Shown: positions 1 to 10,719, counted from the stretch's first letter. The stretch is DNA of 64,000 nt from Symbiodinium natans (GCA_905221605.1 CAJNDS010002679.1:277501-341500); one strand, 5' to 3'. The notes: generated by a model from the letters alone, not told the origin. Translations and numbers: made by a program.

Positions 1-720
1 CACCCAAACCAAAAGAGCCCTCTTGGGTTTCGGGTTTAGGGTTTAGGGTTTATGGTTTAGCCTTGCACCCGAAGCTACAAAGCTATCAGTCCTGGGACCC
101 AAGCCGCGGCCCAGTTTTTGGGGTTTTCGGTTCGGGGTTTCAGGGCTTGGGATTATGGGTTCGGGGCTGAGGCTTTCGGTTCATGGGGTCTGGGGGGGCG
201 TCAGGGTTCAGGGGGCTCAAGGGGGTTCATTCGGGTTTACAGTTTCAGGGTTTTTGCGGATGTTTGGGTTTGGGCTGAAGGGGTTTTGGAGGATCTGGTG
301 TTCAGTTTTTGGCCCAGACTTCAGCGGGAGCTCGGGTCTTCGCGCTTAGATGGCCCAGAGGTTCAGCTTCCCATTTTTTTACCGATTCTATTGGCAGGGA
401 ACCGGGGACTGAGGTGTCCAAAAGAATCCCTTAAAGTGCGGGCGGGGGGGGATCTGAGGTGTGCCAACAAATTCCCTAACTTTTATGGCAAGAACGAGTG
501 CGTTGCCCTGAATCCCACGCGAGGAACCCGCAATGTTTGTTTCGACATCCTATGGCTGTTTTCAGTGGCAGCGTCTTGCTTGGGGGTTTGCGTGTCTTAG
601 GTAGAGTAAGTCCCATGCTGCCCTCCGATGTCAAAGGGCAAGCCAAAAACGACGGCAGCAAGCCCTGCCCATGCGCACATAACATTGTAGAGCCTAAGCC
701 CTGCAAACCCAAAACCCTAT
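1..720. other. Left edge, no gene recognised
   Basis: The stretch starts with a few TTTAGGG units (about 25-60) and then degenerates into G/T-rich sequence with scattered GGGTTT motifs. A plus-strand frame stays open from 118 to 600, but its first part is translated heptamer-like DNA (GF, WG and SRG strings), so I do not call it a gene. From about 380 to 700 the DNA is unique and free of heptamers and could hide an exon. Confidence 0.4.
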
Positions 721-721
721 G

Positions 722-840
722 AACCCTAAAACCCGAGGAACCCCAAACCCTAGGAACCCTAAACCCTAAACCCGAAACCCCAAACCCTAAACCCTAAACC
801 CCAAACCCCATGAACCCTAAGCCCTATGAACCCTAAGCCC
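722..840. repeat. Degenerate CCCTAAA array
   Basis: Heptamers in C-rich orientation with variants CCCTATG, CCCCAAA and CCCTAAG. The patch that follows (885-955) contains a short frame beginning MESTARGHACGRMAQIF and is bounded on the right by a TTTAGGG array at 961. This is the C-array, patch, T-array arrangement seen throughout the window. Confidence 0.8.
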
Positions 841-960
841 AGAACTCCATGAGCCCCCGCGTCCCTAAACCTCCCAAACGTGGCCCGGCCATGGAGTCCA
901 CGGCTCGCGGCCATGCCTGCGGCCGCATGGCGCAGATATTTGGGGGTTTCCGATACTAGG

Positions 961-1072
961 TTTAGGGTTTAGGGTTTAGGGTTTAGGGTTTGGGGTTTGG
1001 GGTTTGGGGTTTGGGGTTTGGGGTTTGGGGTTTGGGGTTTGGGGTTTAGGGTTTGGGGTTTGGGGTTTAGGG
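961..1072. repeat. TTTAGGG array turning into TTTGGGG block
   Basis: About four TTTAGGG units are followed by roughly ten TTTGGGG units and then mixed units. The variant occurs as a run of identical copies rather than scattered through the array, which points to local copying. Confidence 0.9.
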
Positions 1073-1340
1073 ACCTACAGTCTTGACACCAGATGGTGGG
1101 ATTCCCTTATCATAAGGACCCCGAGAAGGTACCCTAACCTCGCAAGCCCCCATTTTGGAGTTGAGGTGATGATGTGGGGTTTGGGGCCGAGGTTTTCCGC
1201 AGGGAGGAAGTTAGGGCAAGGTCCTGGTGCTGATGAGTTCGTCTAGATCATGGTAGGTTCTGGGTAGTTCAGGGGTTTTTGTGTTAACTAGGGCTCGTGT
1301 GTGCGGGTTTCGGGTTTGGATGTTGAGGCGTCTGCAATCA

Positions 1341-1450
1341 TGTGGGGGTTTACGAACATAGGGGACCCCCAATATAGCCAAGCAGTAATCAGGATTCCCT
1401 GATAATCAGAGTTGCAAGAAGGTACCCCTCATTTAGGAAACCCCCATGTA
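1341..1450. mobile_element. Family A inverted-repeat element, divergent copy
   Basis: It begins TGTGGGGGTTTACGAACATA and ends with a rough inverse (GGAAACCCCCATG) about 110 bp later. There is no coding capacity. The left end closely matches those at 15260, 26050 and 39723; the interior has drifted. Confidence 0.6.
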
Positions 1451-1648
1451 GTGGTTCTCAACAAATTTCGCAGGTTTGGGGCTTCAGGGCCCAGGGCTTG
1501 GTGGTCCAATCACAGCTCTTCGGAGGTTTGCTGAGTACTGTTTCTTGGGTTCTGGTTTAGGATTTAGGGTCTAGGGTCTTCGGAAGGCTTCCGCTCCAGC
1601 AGGCAGAGGATGGGATTCTGAAGAGCCCGGCGTAGGAATGTCCCTCAC

Positions 1649-1723
1649 CCTAAACCCTAAACCCTAAACCCTAAACCCTAAACCCTAAACCCTAAACCCT
1701 AAACCCTAAACCCTAAACCCTAA
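1649..1723. repeat. Perfect CCCTAAA array
   Basis: About ten CCCTAAA units. Just left of it, 1600-1640 holds a small frame (AEDGILKSPA then stop) after a CAG, possibly a tiny terminal exon. Confidence 0.9.
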
Positions 1724-1816
1724 GAGGGAACCAAACTCCCGGAACTTTCGAGCAAACGCAGGCAGGGTCTGGTGAGCCCTTGGATGAGGCCGGTGCAATT
1801 CTTGGGCTTCGTGCGC

Positions 1817-1899
1817 CTAAACCCTAAACCCTAAACCCTAAACCCTAAACCCTAAACCCTAAACCCTAAACCCTAAACCCTAAACCCTAAACCCTAAAG
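1817..1899. repeat. Perfect CCCTAAA array
   Basis: About twelve uninterrupted CCCTAAA units. It is separated from the previous array by a roughly 90 bp unique patch (1724-1816). Confidence 0.9.
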
Positions 1900-1929
1900 C
1901 TGGTTTGGGTTTGGGGCTTAGTTTAGGGT

Positions 1930-2720
1930 TCAGGGTAAGAAGGAAGAGCCAGACTCTCGCCGCTTTCATCGATGCAAAGTCAGCGCGGGCCAGTCGTCAA
2001 GACAAACGAGAATGGAAATGATTGGAATCCTTTAAACAGGGGGACGTCGCGCCCTGAATACGTCAAGAATTGTATAGGCCTCCGCAGCACCCACCCATGG
2101 TGGCAAGGATTGTTTTGCAAAAGGGACATGCCTAGCAACCTAGCAGCAGAAGTACTTGTCACGTTCAGATGGAATTGTCCACAATGACTCGTCTTCCCAG
2201 CATTGGTGCACATGTTTTACGGTGGAAAGGACATGTCTGAGGAACTTGGCATCGCAGTACAAATGAGGGTGCTTTGAACAATCCGTGCTGCTCGCGAATC
2301 CCAAGACACAAAAAGCAATTTCTGCGCGTCGGATTAGTTTGTTGTAAGCGTCGGCCTCCATGGGGTTGCAGCCCAAAACACAAAGTGAGCAGCGGATTCA
2401 GGGAGGGTTTCGGTCGACAGCTACCAGCTTGCAGGGCGAAGATGGGGAGGAGGCTGAATCGCCGAGCGCGAAGAGTGAGGAGCAGCTTTGTGGAGGAGGC
2501 GGGTTTCGGGTCCATAGCTTGGGTCTTGACCACCAAGCTTCAAGCCCAGGCCGGAGGTTGGGGCTCAGATTTTTGGAGGGACTGTTCACCCCAATGGCCC
2601 GTGGTTGTCAAACGCTTCGGCGCAGCACTAACCGAAAGGGAGCTATCATCGAGAATCGTCCCTTCCATTCTAATTAAGTATCTACACACTGGGGGGGGGG
2701 GCGGTCCTAGATTGTAGGCC
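1930..2720. other. Unique heptamer-free block, possible exons
   Basis: About 790 bp without telomere-like repeats, ending in a run of ten G. Several frames stay open on both strands and no single frame dominates. The most exon-like piece follows CTTGCAG near 2432 and reads GEDGEEAESPSAKSEEQ, an acidic low-complexity stretch. I recognise no family. Confidence 0.35.
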
Positions 2721-3660
2721 CTCTTGGCACGCCGATAGAGACACAGGTGCCTAAAAGGGCGATAGCTCTAAGGGATGTTGCTGCCCCTATAACTGGACTC
2801 TACCCTTCTGGTAGCCTTTCTCACGATGAATGCGGGGACGAACCAACAAAGAAACCCTGAACCCTAGAAGCCCTAAGCCCTGGACCCAAAACCGGCCAGA
2901 GTCCAAGCACACTCTCTTGCCCCCTGGGCTTTGTGGAGGCCGTGCGGATGAGACTTGGACAGTCTGGTTGCCTGCTGCAGCCCTTTATCGTTTAAGTAGA
3001 TCAACCCCACCCCGACCCCACCTCTACCCCCCCCCTCTTACCCTGGCACATGTGTTTCGGGGCATGTTGTCTTGTCTTGGAGAGTAGGGTTGAATTTCTT
3101 GCGGTTTAGAGTTCAGAGCTTAGCGCCTGGAAAGATGTTTGAAACCGAATCCCTCAAGAAGCCCGGTGGTATCACCTTAGAAGTCAGTAAGCCCTAAGCC
3201 CTAAGCCTTAATCCCCAAATGCAAGCCGTCCAAAGCCCTAGCCCTAGACCCCAAACCCCTAGCCCTAAACCCTAAGCCCCAAACCCCTCATCCCTAAACC
3301 CTAAACCCTGCGGGCTTGCTGACCGCTGGCTCAGACTTGCTAGCCGGGAAGATACCCGGCCAGCCCAGGGTATTGAGGGGACACAGAAGAGGGAGAAAGG
3401 TTTGTAGGATTTAGGGTTGGTTTTCCTGAAACTGAAGAAGCCTCCAAACCCTGAAGCAAATCCCAAACCCCCCAAACCCTAACCCAACCCTCCCAAAAAG
3501 CCCCCCCCCCCCCCTCAAAACATAGAAAAACAAAAACAACCGCAAAACAACACAATACTACTGAAAGCTCTTAGCAAAGGAGCCATGAAGCAAAGAGATC
3601 CCTCTCTGCCCACCTCGAGGTTGGCCCTAGTGGCTTCTAGGGGTGCAGAGTTGCTTCAGG
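2721..3660. other. Spacer with scattered heptamer variants
   Basis: Mixed unique and heptamer-like DNA (CCCTAAGC near 3190, CCCTAAA near 3240-3310) with poly-C near 3500. No frame looks like an exon with recognisable splice sites. Confidence 0.4.
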
Positions 3661-3705
3661 GTTCAGGGTTTAGGGTTTAGGGTTTAGGGTTTAGGGTTTA
3701 GGGAG
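3661..3705. repeat. TTTAGGG array
   Basis: Six units immediately left of the candidate exon at 3709. This is an exception to the usual rule that the left flank of an exon is C-rich. Confidence 0.85.
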
Positions 3706-3708
3706 CAG

Positions 3709-3806
3709 AGTTCTCAGATCACTTCGCCATGGTGGGGAGCCTTCTCAGAGAGCCGCTCCTGAAGCTGCCCGACAGCTGCGGCAGCCTGGGCATGACCTCA
3801 AGGGGG
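3709..3806 (+). CDS. Candidate internal exon, unknown protein
   Basis: Bounded by GAGCAG on the left and by GT of the following GTTTAGGG array on the right. It is 98 nt: two bases completing a codon plus 32 codons, reading FSDHFAMVGSLLREPLLKL and then PDSCGSLGMTSRG. Codon use is GC-rich and unlike the surrounding repeats. I recognise no family. Alternatives are a pseudo-exon or a different acceptor a few bases away. Confidence 0.45.
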
Positions 3807-3935
3807 GTTTAGGGTTTAGGGTTCAGGGTTTAGGGTTTAGGGTTTAGGGTTTAGGGCTCAGGGTTTAGGGTTTAGGGTTTCGGGTTTAGGGTTCGGGGTT
3901 TAGGGTTTAGGGTTCAGGGTTTCGGGTTTAGGTAG
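3807..3935. repeat. TTTAGGG array with TTCAGGG and TTTCGGG variants
   Basis: About seventeen units, a minority with single changes. It starts directly at the right end of the candidate exon, so its first GT would serve as the 5' splice site. Confidence 0.9.
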
Positions 3936-4196
3936 TTGTAATAGGGCCCTCCCCCCCCAATCCGGCTATCAGGAATGGTCATGCGTAGTAACAACAATTT
4001 CGAAGCTTACTAATGAAATGTCGACAAGAAGGGTGCTCGTCATGTTTGTTTCGTAGGCTTGGGGTGTAGGGCTCTGCCAAGGTCGCCAAAGGCCATGTCC
4101 TGATATTGAGCGGGGCAGTACCACGCCGTCGCAGCGCAGCCGCCCGGGCTGCAGAAGTCGCTTGGGAGTAAGGTTCAGGGCTTAGGGGTGTTGTGG
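3936..4196. other. Unique spacer with a possible short exon
   Basis: The right half contains a GC-rich patch (about 4110-4170) that ends in GGGA|GTAAGG, a good 5' splice site. The reading ARAAEVAW just before it is too short to judge. Confidence 0.3.
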
Positions 4197-4306
4197 CTAG
4201 GACCCGGAGTAGGCCCTTCTGACCTTACTTCCTTTTTTAGGGTTGGGATTCCCCTAAAAACCACACAGGGCACCCTTTTGAGTCCTAGGCTGCTTCTGGG
4301 TCTAGG
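4197..4306. mobile_element. Family C inverted-repeat element
   Basis: Left end CTAGGACCCGGAGTAGGCCC, right end CCTAGGCTGCTTCTGGGTCTAG, which are rough inverted repeats. The interior shares CTTCCTTTTTTAGGGTTGGG and AGGGCACCCTTTT with copies at 13215 and 47131. About 110 bp, non-coding. Confidence 0.75.
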
Positions 4307-4431
4307 TAGGGTTTCACCCCGAGCCCTGAACCTGAGAGCTCCCCGACGTCCCAAAAACCAGAAGCCCAAAATATCCCTGACATATCCCTGACCCCACACC
4401 CCTATGCCCGAAGCCCGAAGCCCTCGCCTCT

Positions 4432-4527
4432 AAACCCTAAACCCTAAACCCTAAACCCTAAACCCTAAGCCCTAAGCCCTAAACCCTAAACCCTAAACCC
4501 TAAACCCTAAACCCTAAACCCTGAAGA
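4432..4527. repeat. CCCTAAA array
   Basis: About thirteen units with two CCCTAAG variants in the middle. It lies upstream of the candidate exon at 4582. Confidence 0.9.
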
Positions 4528-4581
4528 CCCTAAACGCAACAACGCCAAACCCAAACCCCTAAGCCCTAGGAAGCCCCCGAG

Positions 4582-4647
4582 GTGATGAGAGCGAGGGGGC
4601 GCCCACCTCCCCGAGCTCCGGGCGCCTGGCTCGGGGCCTTCGGGCAG
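4582..4647 (+). CDS. Candidate internal exon, unknown protein
   Basis: Acceptor CCCCCGAG, donor GGGCAG|GTGCCT. The 66 nt give two bases, 21 codons and one base, reading DESEGAPTSPSSGRLARGLR. It is a polar, serine/proline-rich, probably disordered segment. It lies between a CCCTAAA array (left) and a TTTAGGG array (right), the standard arrangement here. No family is assigned. Confidence 0.45.
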
Positions 4648-4662
4648 GTGCCTTGTGGCTCT

Positions 4663-4795
4663 AGGGTTTAGGGTTTAGGGTTCAGGGTTTAGGGTCTCGG
4701 GTTCAGGGTTTAGGTTTCAGGGTTTAGGGGGGGGGGTGTAGGGTTTAGGGTTTTGGCGTGTAGAGTTTGGGTTTAGGGTTGGGGGTTTAGGGTCA
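4663..4795. repeat. TTTAGGG array with variants
   Basis: Mixed TTTAGGG, TTCAGGG and TCTCGGG units broken by a run of nine G at about 4729. It lies to the right of the candidate exon at 4582. Confidence 0.8.
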
Positions 4796-5179
4796 TAAGT
4801 CGTCGGGCACGCCTGGAAATAAGTGACTGAGGCAATAACATGAGGTTGCCTTGCTCGTAACTGCATGTTGCAACTTTGGGTTGGCGTGTTTTGGGTGAAG
4901 GGGGTTTGGGTGACTTGCATGGTTCAGAGTTTAGGGGTCGTCGGGCTTCAGCTCGAGCTATGGGCCTTGAAAGACTCGGAGGTTGGGAATGAGGGTCATG
5001 TGCCAGTATGCTTTGTGGTTTGTGCATTGCAGCCCCATCGAAACGTCTGTGCAATTAATCTACCTTCTCATGTGAAACAAGAACGTGGTAAACCTGGCCC
5101 GGCAATGGAAACGAAGGCGGCGGCAGGTATGAGAACGCTGGCTTTGTTGTTACCAGCCGGGTTGGATTCAAGGGTACTC

Positions 5180-5455
5180 TTTGTGCCCTTCTGCGCCTCA
5201 CCCACAGGCTGTTGCAGTATTGATGCTGCAACAGCTTGCGCACCGCTGGCCGGGTGCGGGGCACGCTGCATGAGGTTCTACCGAGAGTCCTTTTCGAGGC
5301 CAACGTGCTGCGGCACGACAGTGGGGCAATGGGCTAACGCGCTCACTGGGGGACTCTTGCCCGGTCGGCTGAACTACTTCGAGTTCCTTTCCGTTGGGCA
5401 TGCCAGCGTTGAAAGGGGAGGCCTTTGTTTCAGGATGCCAGCCGTGCTACAAGAA
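5180..5455. repeat. Direct repeat, copy 1 (frame broken)
   Basis: Nearly identical to 5833-6107. The exon-like frame that begins after CACCCACAG (5208) differs from copy 2 by one inserted T near 5237, so this copy shifts frame and hits TGA at 5271. A longer overlapping plus-strand frame (4865-5620, 251 codons) runs through it, but only because of that shift. Confidence 0.8.
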
Positions 5456-5832
5456 TGGTTTGAGGTGAGAGATGTGAAGAGTTGTGCAACTGACCTTCGG
5501 GGACCAGAAGTTGATTCAAGTGATGGGCTTCGGATTGTTTTAGGGTTTCTAGTAGGGACAGCTTTGTCTTCGCGCTTGGGGTCTGTCAGTCTTCTGCCTG
5601 TTCGTTTTCGTTTTGCATAAGCTACTTCAAGCATGTTTCTGCAGCAGTACCCCGAAGAGCATCGCCGCCAGTGCCGCGAGAAACGTGCAGGGTCCCGCCG
5701 TGCTTTCAAATTCGATGCAAAGTCTTGTACAGTGTTCTGATGGCGGCCGTCGGCATGGAGCATTCGCATAAGCCGTCCATGAACATCTGCATCTAGCTGT
5801 CTAAGTCGTGAGGCTGGATCATTTCCAGGGAA
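5456..5832. other. Spacer between the direct repeats
   Basis: Unique DNA. A short frame starting MFLQQYPEEHRRQC lies at about 5634. The sequence CTAAGTCGTGAGGCTGG (about 5801) recurs near 6192, and the stretch around 5610-5635 resembles 6258-6290, so the duplication was larger than the obvious 276 bp. Confidence 0.5.
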
Positions 5833-6107
5833 CTTGTGCCCTTCTGCGCCTCACCCACAGGCTGTTGCAGTCTTGATGCTGCAACAGCTGCGCACCGCTG
5901 GCCGGGTGCGGGGCACGCTGCATGAGGTTCTACCGAGAGTCCTTTTCGAGGCCAACGTGCTGCGGCACGACAGTGGGGCAATGGGCTAACGCGCTCACTG
6001 GGGGACTCTTGCCCGGTCGGCTGAACTACTTCGAGTTCCTTTCCGTTGGGCATGCCAGCGTTGAAAGGGGAGGCCTTTGTTTCAGGATGCCAGCCGTGCT
6101 GCAAGAA
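5833..6107. repeat. Direct repeat, copy 2
   Basis: Matches 5180-5455 with a handful of differences. A third, 27-bp remnant (CTTGATGCTGCAACAGCTGC and on) lies at about 6228-6252. Repetition in the same direction suggests a decayed tandem array. Confidence 0.85.
5861..5989 (+). CDS. Candidate terminal exon in direct repeat
   Basis: After the acceptor CCTCACCCACAG, 42 codons read open to TAA: AVAVLMLQQLRTAGRVRG, then THEV-type and LFEANVLRHDSGAMG segments. The composition is that of a helical soluble protein. The other copy has the same start but is frameshifted, which supports this being the functional or ancestral version. No family is recognised. Confidence 0.45.
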   Translation, partial: AVAVLMLQQLRTAGRVRGTLHEVLPRVLFEANVLRHDSGAMG

Positions 6108-6994
6108 CCAGAAGTGGTGATTGGATGAGGATCTTTCGCGCAAGTGACCTTTAGATGCACTTGTAGAATGTTCGGCCGTTTCTGCATCTAGGTCTAAGTC
6201 GTGAGGCTGGGTTGTGCGCATGTTGTCTTGATGCTGCAACAGCTGCGCACCGCTGTTTGTTTTGCTTAAGCTCTAACGCAGCATGTTCCTGTTGGGCAAG
6301 CATTTGTGGATAACACTGCCAAGAAGAGCATGTTTGTAACATGCACTGCCATGTCTGCCCATGTCTGCCCCCCTACCAGCACCAGCGCCACCACCACGTC
6401 GGGGCCTGTTGCTGATCCACCTTCACCTTCACCCCGAGACCCGAAACCTAAACCTAAACCCTAATCCCTAAACCCTTAAGGGCCTAAACCCTAAACCCTC
6501 AAGGCCCTAAAGCCCCCAAGCCCCAAACCCGAAGCGCGGGCTGGCTCTAATCCGGCTGTGATGACCAGGTCTAGGGTTCAGGGTTCAACGTTTCGGACCC
6601 AAAATGTCAGGGTTTAGGGTTTGTGGTTTAGGGTTTAGGGTTTTGGGGTTCAGGCCGTCTTGGGGGTTTAGGGGTTTAGGGCTTTGTTCAGCAGAGGACC
6701 TCCGCGAAATTTGTGGTTTCGGATTACTTAGTAGGGTTTTGGGTTCCAGGCTTTTAGGGTTTTAGGGTTTTGGGGTTTGTGGGTTTGTGGGTTGTTGGGT
6801 GTTTTGGGTTCTCGGGTTTTTGGGTTTCACGGTTTTAGGGTTTTAGTTTTTGGGTTGGTAATATGGACTTACGGTTTTTGGATTTTTTTGGGGTTTAGGG
6901 TTTAGGGTTTAGGGTTTAGGGTTCACAACTCCTGAGAGGCCTATATTGCACCACCTCGCGCAGCTCAGGAGGTCTGGGCCCCGACCTCCTTCGT

Positions 6995-7095
6995 CCCTAA
7001 ACCCTAAACCCAAAACCCAAAACCCAAACCCCTAAACCCTAAACCCTAAACCCGAAACCCCTAAACCCTAAACCCTAAACCTTAAACCCTAAACC
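6995..7095. repeat. CCCTAAA array with CCCAAAA and CCCCTAAA variants
   Basis: About fourteen mixed units. The preceding TTTAGGG run (6893-6926) and the short unique patch 6930-6990 between them form the reverse arrangement (T then C), as expected inside an intron. Confidence 0.85.
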
Positions 7096-7099
7096 CCTT

Positions 7100-8460
7100 C
7101 TTGTCAGTATGGGTGTTACAAAAATGCAGAAGTACCTCTCCTGTAGCAAGGATTGATGCGTATTTTGGGTATACAAGGGGTACCCTACATTGGAAAATGT
7201 CCTTCTTATCATTACTATTTGTGTGACAGCTACGTTCAGGATTCCGAGTCTTCTTCCCATGATCAGAATCTTTTGAGGGCCCATGAGGGCCCTAAAGTTC
7301 TTTCAAACGAATCTGCTGCCCAATCCCTGCGAGCAACATTCCCCAACCCCCCAAAACACCCTAAACCCTTAATCCGGGCCCTCAAAACCCTAAACCCTAA
7401 ACCCGAAACCCTAAACCCTAAACCCTTAAGGTGACAACTCGCCCTCGGAGCAGAGCTTGCCCGGCCAAGAGCCCATGCCCCTGGGTTTAGAGGGGTTTGG
7501 GGGTTTAGTGTTTAGGGTTTCGGGTTTAGAGTTTAAGGGTCTCACGTTTAGAGTTTAAGAGTTCAGGGCTTCGGGTTTAGGGAGGAGCTGCGTAGACTCG
7601 GACTGGCGGGTTCTGATTTTTTGTCCTTAATATGGGGTTTCTGGGGATTTCTGGATTTTCTGGGGGTGCTGGGGAGTACAGGGCTTTAGCTTTAGTCTCT
7701 GGTGTTAAGGGCTTTGGGGGTTTAGAGTGTAGTGGTTTAGGGTGCAGGGTTTAGGAGTTTTGAGAGCGCTTCGTGACCAAGTAACCGACGTTCTATTCTG
7801 CGATTGGCAAACGCATGGGAATACATCAAGCATCTTTAGCTGGGGACTCCAACAAGTGACGTCCCAGGATCACAAAAGCGCATTTGTTCATGGACACCGA
7901 AGTACGACTTTTCAGAATAGTGCACATCGTTGTACAACTATGATCTTTACATGGGCTGACCTTAGTTTCGGTGTTCAACAATTTCCCGGGACTTTTGCCA
8001 TCTGGGCATTCTGGAAAGTCCAAGAATCTTTCGACATTTAGCTTCTCGATTTGAGAAGCAGGGCGCCGGGGGAGAAAAAAAACAAGAACAGCTCCCACGG
8101 TCCCTGGTTTCGCTAGTGAAAGAGCATGCATCAAGCAATATAGGGGGGGTCCTCATTGTGACTCACGTGCTGCCAGGCACGTGCACCTATCCAGGATATA
8201 TCAGGCTGGGTGATAAGCTCTCAACCCCGAAGCATTGTCGTCTACCTCTCCCTCCATCCCTCTATCTCTCCATTCCTCCCTGTTTATCTGTGTGTCCGTC
8301 TGTTTGTCCCTGCGAGTGCCAGCACCTGTGCGGCACTCACTTCCTAAGGAACGTGCGCACGTTCTTACAGAGCCGCTCGGCATCCCCTGGGCCCTACACG
8401 CCACAACCTGAACCCTCATCTTGAATGCTTGGGGAATGTCAAGGTCTTGAAGCCTTAGGG
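7100..8460. other. Spacer, no confident gene
   Basis: Contains heptamer runs (7385-7430 CCCTAAA, 7490-7590 TTTAGGG variants) enclosing a 60 bp patch (7435-7490) that reads DNSPSEQSLPGQEPMPLG, a possible exon. From 7740 to 8420 the DNA is unique, with several overlapping open frames on both strands and a CT-rich tract around 8240-8310. None can be preferred. Confidence 0.35.
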
Positions 8461-8499
8461 TTTGTGACCCTAAACTCTAAACCTACGGTAAATCCTAAA

Positions 8500-8625
8500 C
8501 TCTAAACCCTAAACCCTAAACCCTAAACCCTCAACCCTCAACCCTCAACCCTCAACCCTAAACCCTGAACCCTGAACCCCGAACCCCGAACCCTAAACCC
8601 TAAGCCCTAAGCCCTAAGCCGTAAA
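8500..8625. repeat. C-rich heptamer array in variant blocks
   Basis: CCCTAAA, then four CCCTCAA, then CCCTGAA, CCCCGAA and CCCTAAG, each in short runs of identical units. Confidence 0.9.
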
Positions 8626-8629
8626 CCCT

Positions 8630-9600
8630 AGATTCCTTCCTGTCGCTTTTGGAGAGTCGGGGCCCGGGGCGGTTTCGGAGTACGCTTCTGTTTTGATAAA
8701 GTCTGGCTTTTCAAGGCTATTCGGCCAAACCCTGAACCTATCTAGACCACGCCCCCCACGAAAGGAACTACAATGGGTGGTTCAATAAATCAGGAAAGCG
8801 CTTTCCAGGATGATTGCTTCACAGGCCAATTGGCACCAACCTAAACCAGGGCTAAACCCTGCCCACGTGGAGTTGCTCTTCTGACTGGGGTGAGAAGTTG
8901 GGCAACTGCAGATCACTGCGTTCAGAGGCTAGCAGTATTACCTACTTCATAATCTGTGAATCCTAGATCCTAAACCCTAAACACCCGAAGCCCGAAACCC
9001 TCATTCGCCCCGAGGTTTGACTCCGCCGGCCCACTCTGGCCCCCTGGGCTGTGCCCTCCTGGACTTCGCCACGAACGTGGAGGAGAAGGAGGAATGTCCA
9101 GGGTTCAAGGTCTGGAGTTGCTGGTTCCTTGCTTTGGTTTACTTTTCGTCTTTTTTTGGTAGAGTGGGGGGCGAACATCGCGATTTTGGAGTCTAGGTTT
9201 TAGGGCTTCGGTTTTTCTAGACGGGCGGCCCTGGGGGTTCCGCATGGCATAAAGAAGTGGAACCAGGAGCGACGGCCACTGGTTCGGTTTGGCTCAGACT
9301 CAATGCAGGTTCGGGCACTGAAGGTTTGTGGAGACGTTGGTCTTCCGCGCGCACTCATGCCAAACACTGCAGAACAGCCCCAAACCCCAAATGCTAGACC
9401 CCACACCCGAAGTTCATAGTAAAAAAACCCCGCAAGGAAAGTCCTACAAGGTCCTACAGCTCTCAGCCACGACTGAAGCCTGAAGCCCTAAACCCCCTGA
9501 ACTCTACAACTTATCCCTATGGTGAGTTTTCGATATTGACGTCCCTTTCTTTCTTGGCACGGAAAGTATCAGCAAGCAACTCTACATCTTAGTAACACAC
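8630..9600. other. Spacer with one exon-like patch
   Basis: Mostly unique. Around 9045-9170 a plus-strand frame reads LGCALLDFATNVEEKEECPG and continues to a stop near 9195. It could be an exon, but the splice borders are unclear. Confidence 0.3.
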
Positions 9601-9730
9601 GATAGATAGATAGATATATATATATACATATTATGATGATGACTATTGATATCATGATTATTACTGTTATCATTACTATTATGGTTATGACTGTGATTCT
9701 GATTATTCTTCTTCTTATGATTAAGAATAC

Positions 9731-9765
<35 letters not shown>
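9601..9765. repeat. AT-rich microsatellites
   Basis: (GATA)n and (TA)n at 9601-9627, a degenerate ATT/GATT-rich stretch, and a pure (TTA)n run at about 9732-9763. Confidence 0.95.
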
Positions 9766-9914
9766 CCTTTCCGTTTTTATATGTAGAGAAAGACCTGAAT
9801 GTCCAGAACGGGGCAGGCGCGGCTCCCTGGTAATGCCCAATCCTTGGCCAGCCCGGCAGATGCTTGGCCGAGGTTGGCGCCTTTAAAAGGCCCTCAACAA
9901 GGGTTAGGGTTTAA

Positions 9915-10030
9915 GTTTTCGAGGGGTTAGGGAATAGGGTTTAAGGGCTAAGGGCTAAGGGCTTAGGGCTTAGGGCTGAGGGCTGAGGGCTTAGGGCTTA
10001 GGGCTTAGGGCTTAGGGCTTAGGGTTTAGG
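9915..10030. repeat. TTTAGGG-related array dominated by CTTAGGG
   Basis: Mixed TTTAAGGG and CTAAGGG units turn into about ten CTTAGGG/CTGAGGG units. This is another local block of one heptamer variant. Confidence 0.85.
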
Positions 10031-10204
10031 GAAACCCTCCCGAACCCCTAAAGCTTAACCCTAAACAAGGGTCGAGGCGTCAGGGAAGCCGGGGTTCTTT
10101 CGTGTTTCAGCCCTTCTGGGCACCCAAGAGAGGGACTCTCAATTTAGGGAACCTACCTGAAGCCCCCCTCCCCCCCTCCATGTGCTTCCCTACCCTTCTT
10201 CAAG

Positions 10205-10259
10205 CCAAGGTTCTGCAGGAGTTGCTGCAGGATCCGCTGGAAGCGGAGGGCCAAGGCAG
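10205..10259 (+). CDS. Candidate internal exon, unknown protein
   Basis: Acceptor CCTTCTTCAAG, donor GGCAG|GTGACT. It reads KVLQELLQDPLEAEGQG, an amphipathic helical segment. The length is two bases plus 17 codons plus two bases. It is clearly distinct in composition from the flanking C-rich and heptamer DNA. No family assigned. Confidence 0.5.
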
Positions 10260-10579
10260 GTGACTTTGAAGGGCTTCGCCGTGCTAAGTGGTGGGTTCAG
10301 GAACCCTAAACCCGAACCTCGAGACCCCAAACCCTTCAAGCCTCCAACTGACCCCCCCCAAACACTGGCAACCCTCAACCTCGAGCTCTGCTTCGCAACA
10401 CATGAGTCGAGTGCGCTGGATGTTGGGGAAGTTGTAACTTGACTGGGGTGCGGGATAGAACTAGGGCCACTGTTTTCCGTTAGTGCGTTAGTTGGCCCCA
10501 AGCCCTAAACCCTAAGCCCTGAGCCCTGAGCCCTAAGTCCTAAGCCCTAAGCCCCAAGCCCCAAGCCCCAAGCCCTAAA

Positions 10580-10600
10580 CCATACCCATGAACCTGCAAG
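10580..10600. mobile_element. Family D right end acting as acceptor
   Basis: ACCCATGAACCTGCAAG matches the right end of family D elements. It ends exactly where an acidic open frame begins, as at 21943, 24782 and 52225. The left end is not recognisable; it has been overrun by CCCTAAG/CCCCAAG units. Confidence 0.5.
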
Positions 10601-10719
10601 TACACCCTAGACTTCATATGGCCCCTGGCCTAGCACTGGATGGGCTGGACGACTTGGATGAGACGGAGGAGGGCGATGGCACAGACGATGTGCCGGAGGC
10701 CCTGCTGCAAACCTCCTAG
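10601..10719 (+). CDS. Candidate terminal exon, acidic C-terminus
   Basis: Two bases then 38 codons and TAG. It reads HPRLHMAPGLALDGLDDL followed by a strongly acidic tail (DETEEGDGTDDV) ending ALLQTS. It enters in phase 1, the same as three other exons downstream of family D ends. Acidic tails are common and give no function. Confidence 0.5.

Noticed and set aside
4865-5620. 251-codon plus-strand ORF, the second longest frame
   Set aside because: It exists because of the one-base insertion in the duplicated exon and runs through non-conserved DNA on both sides. The frame conserved with copy 2 is a different one.
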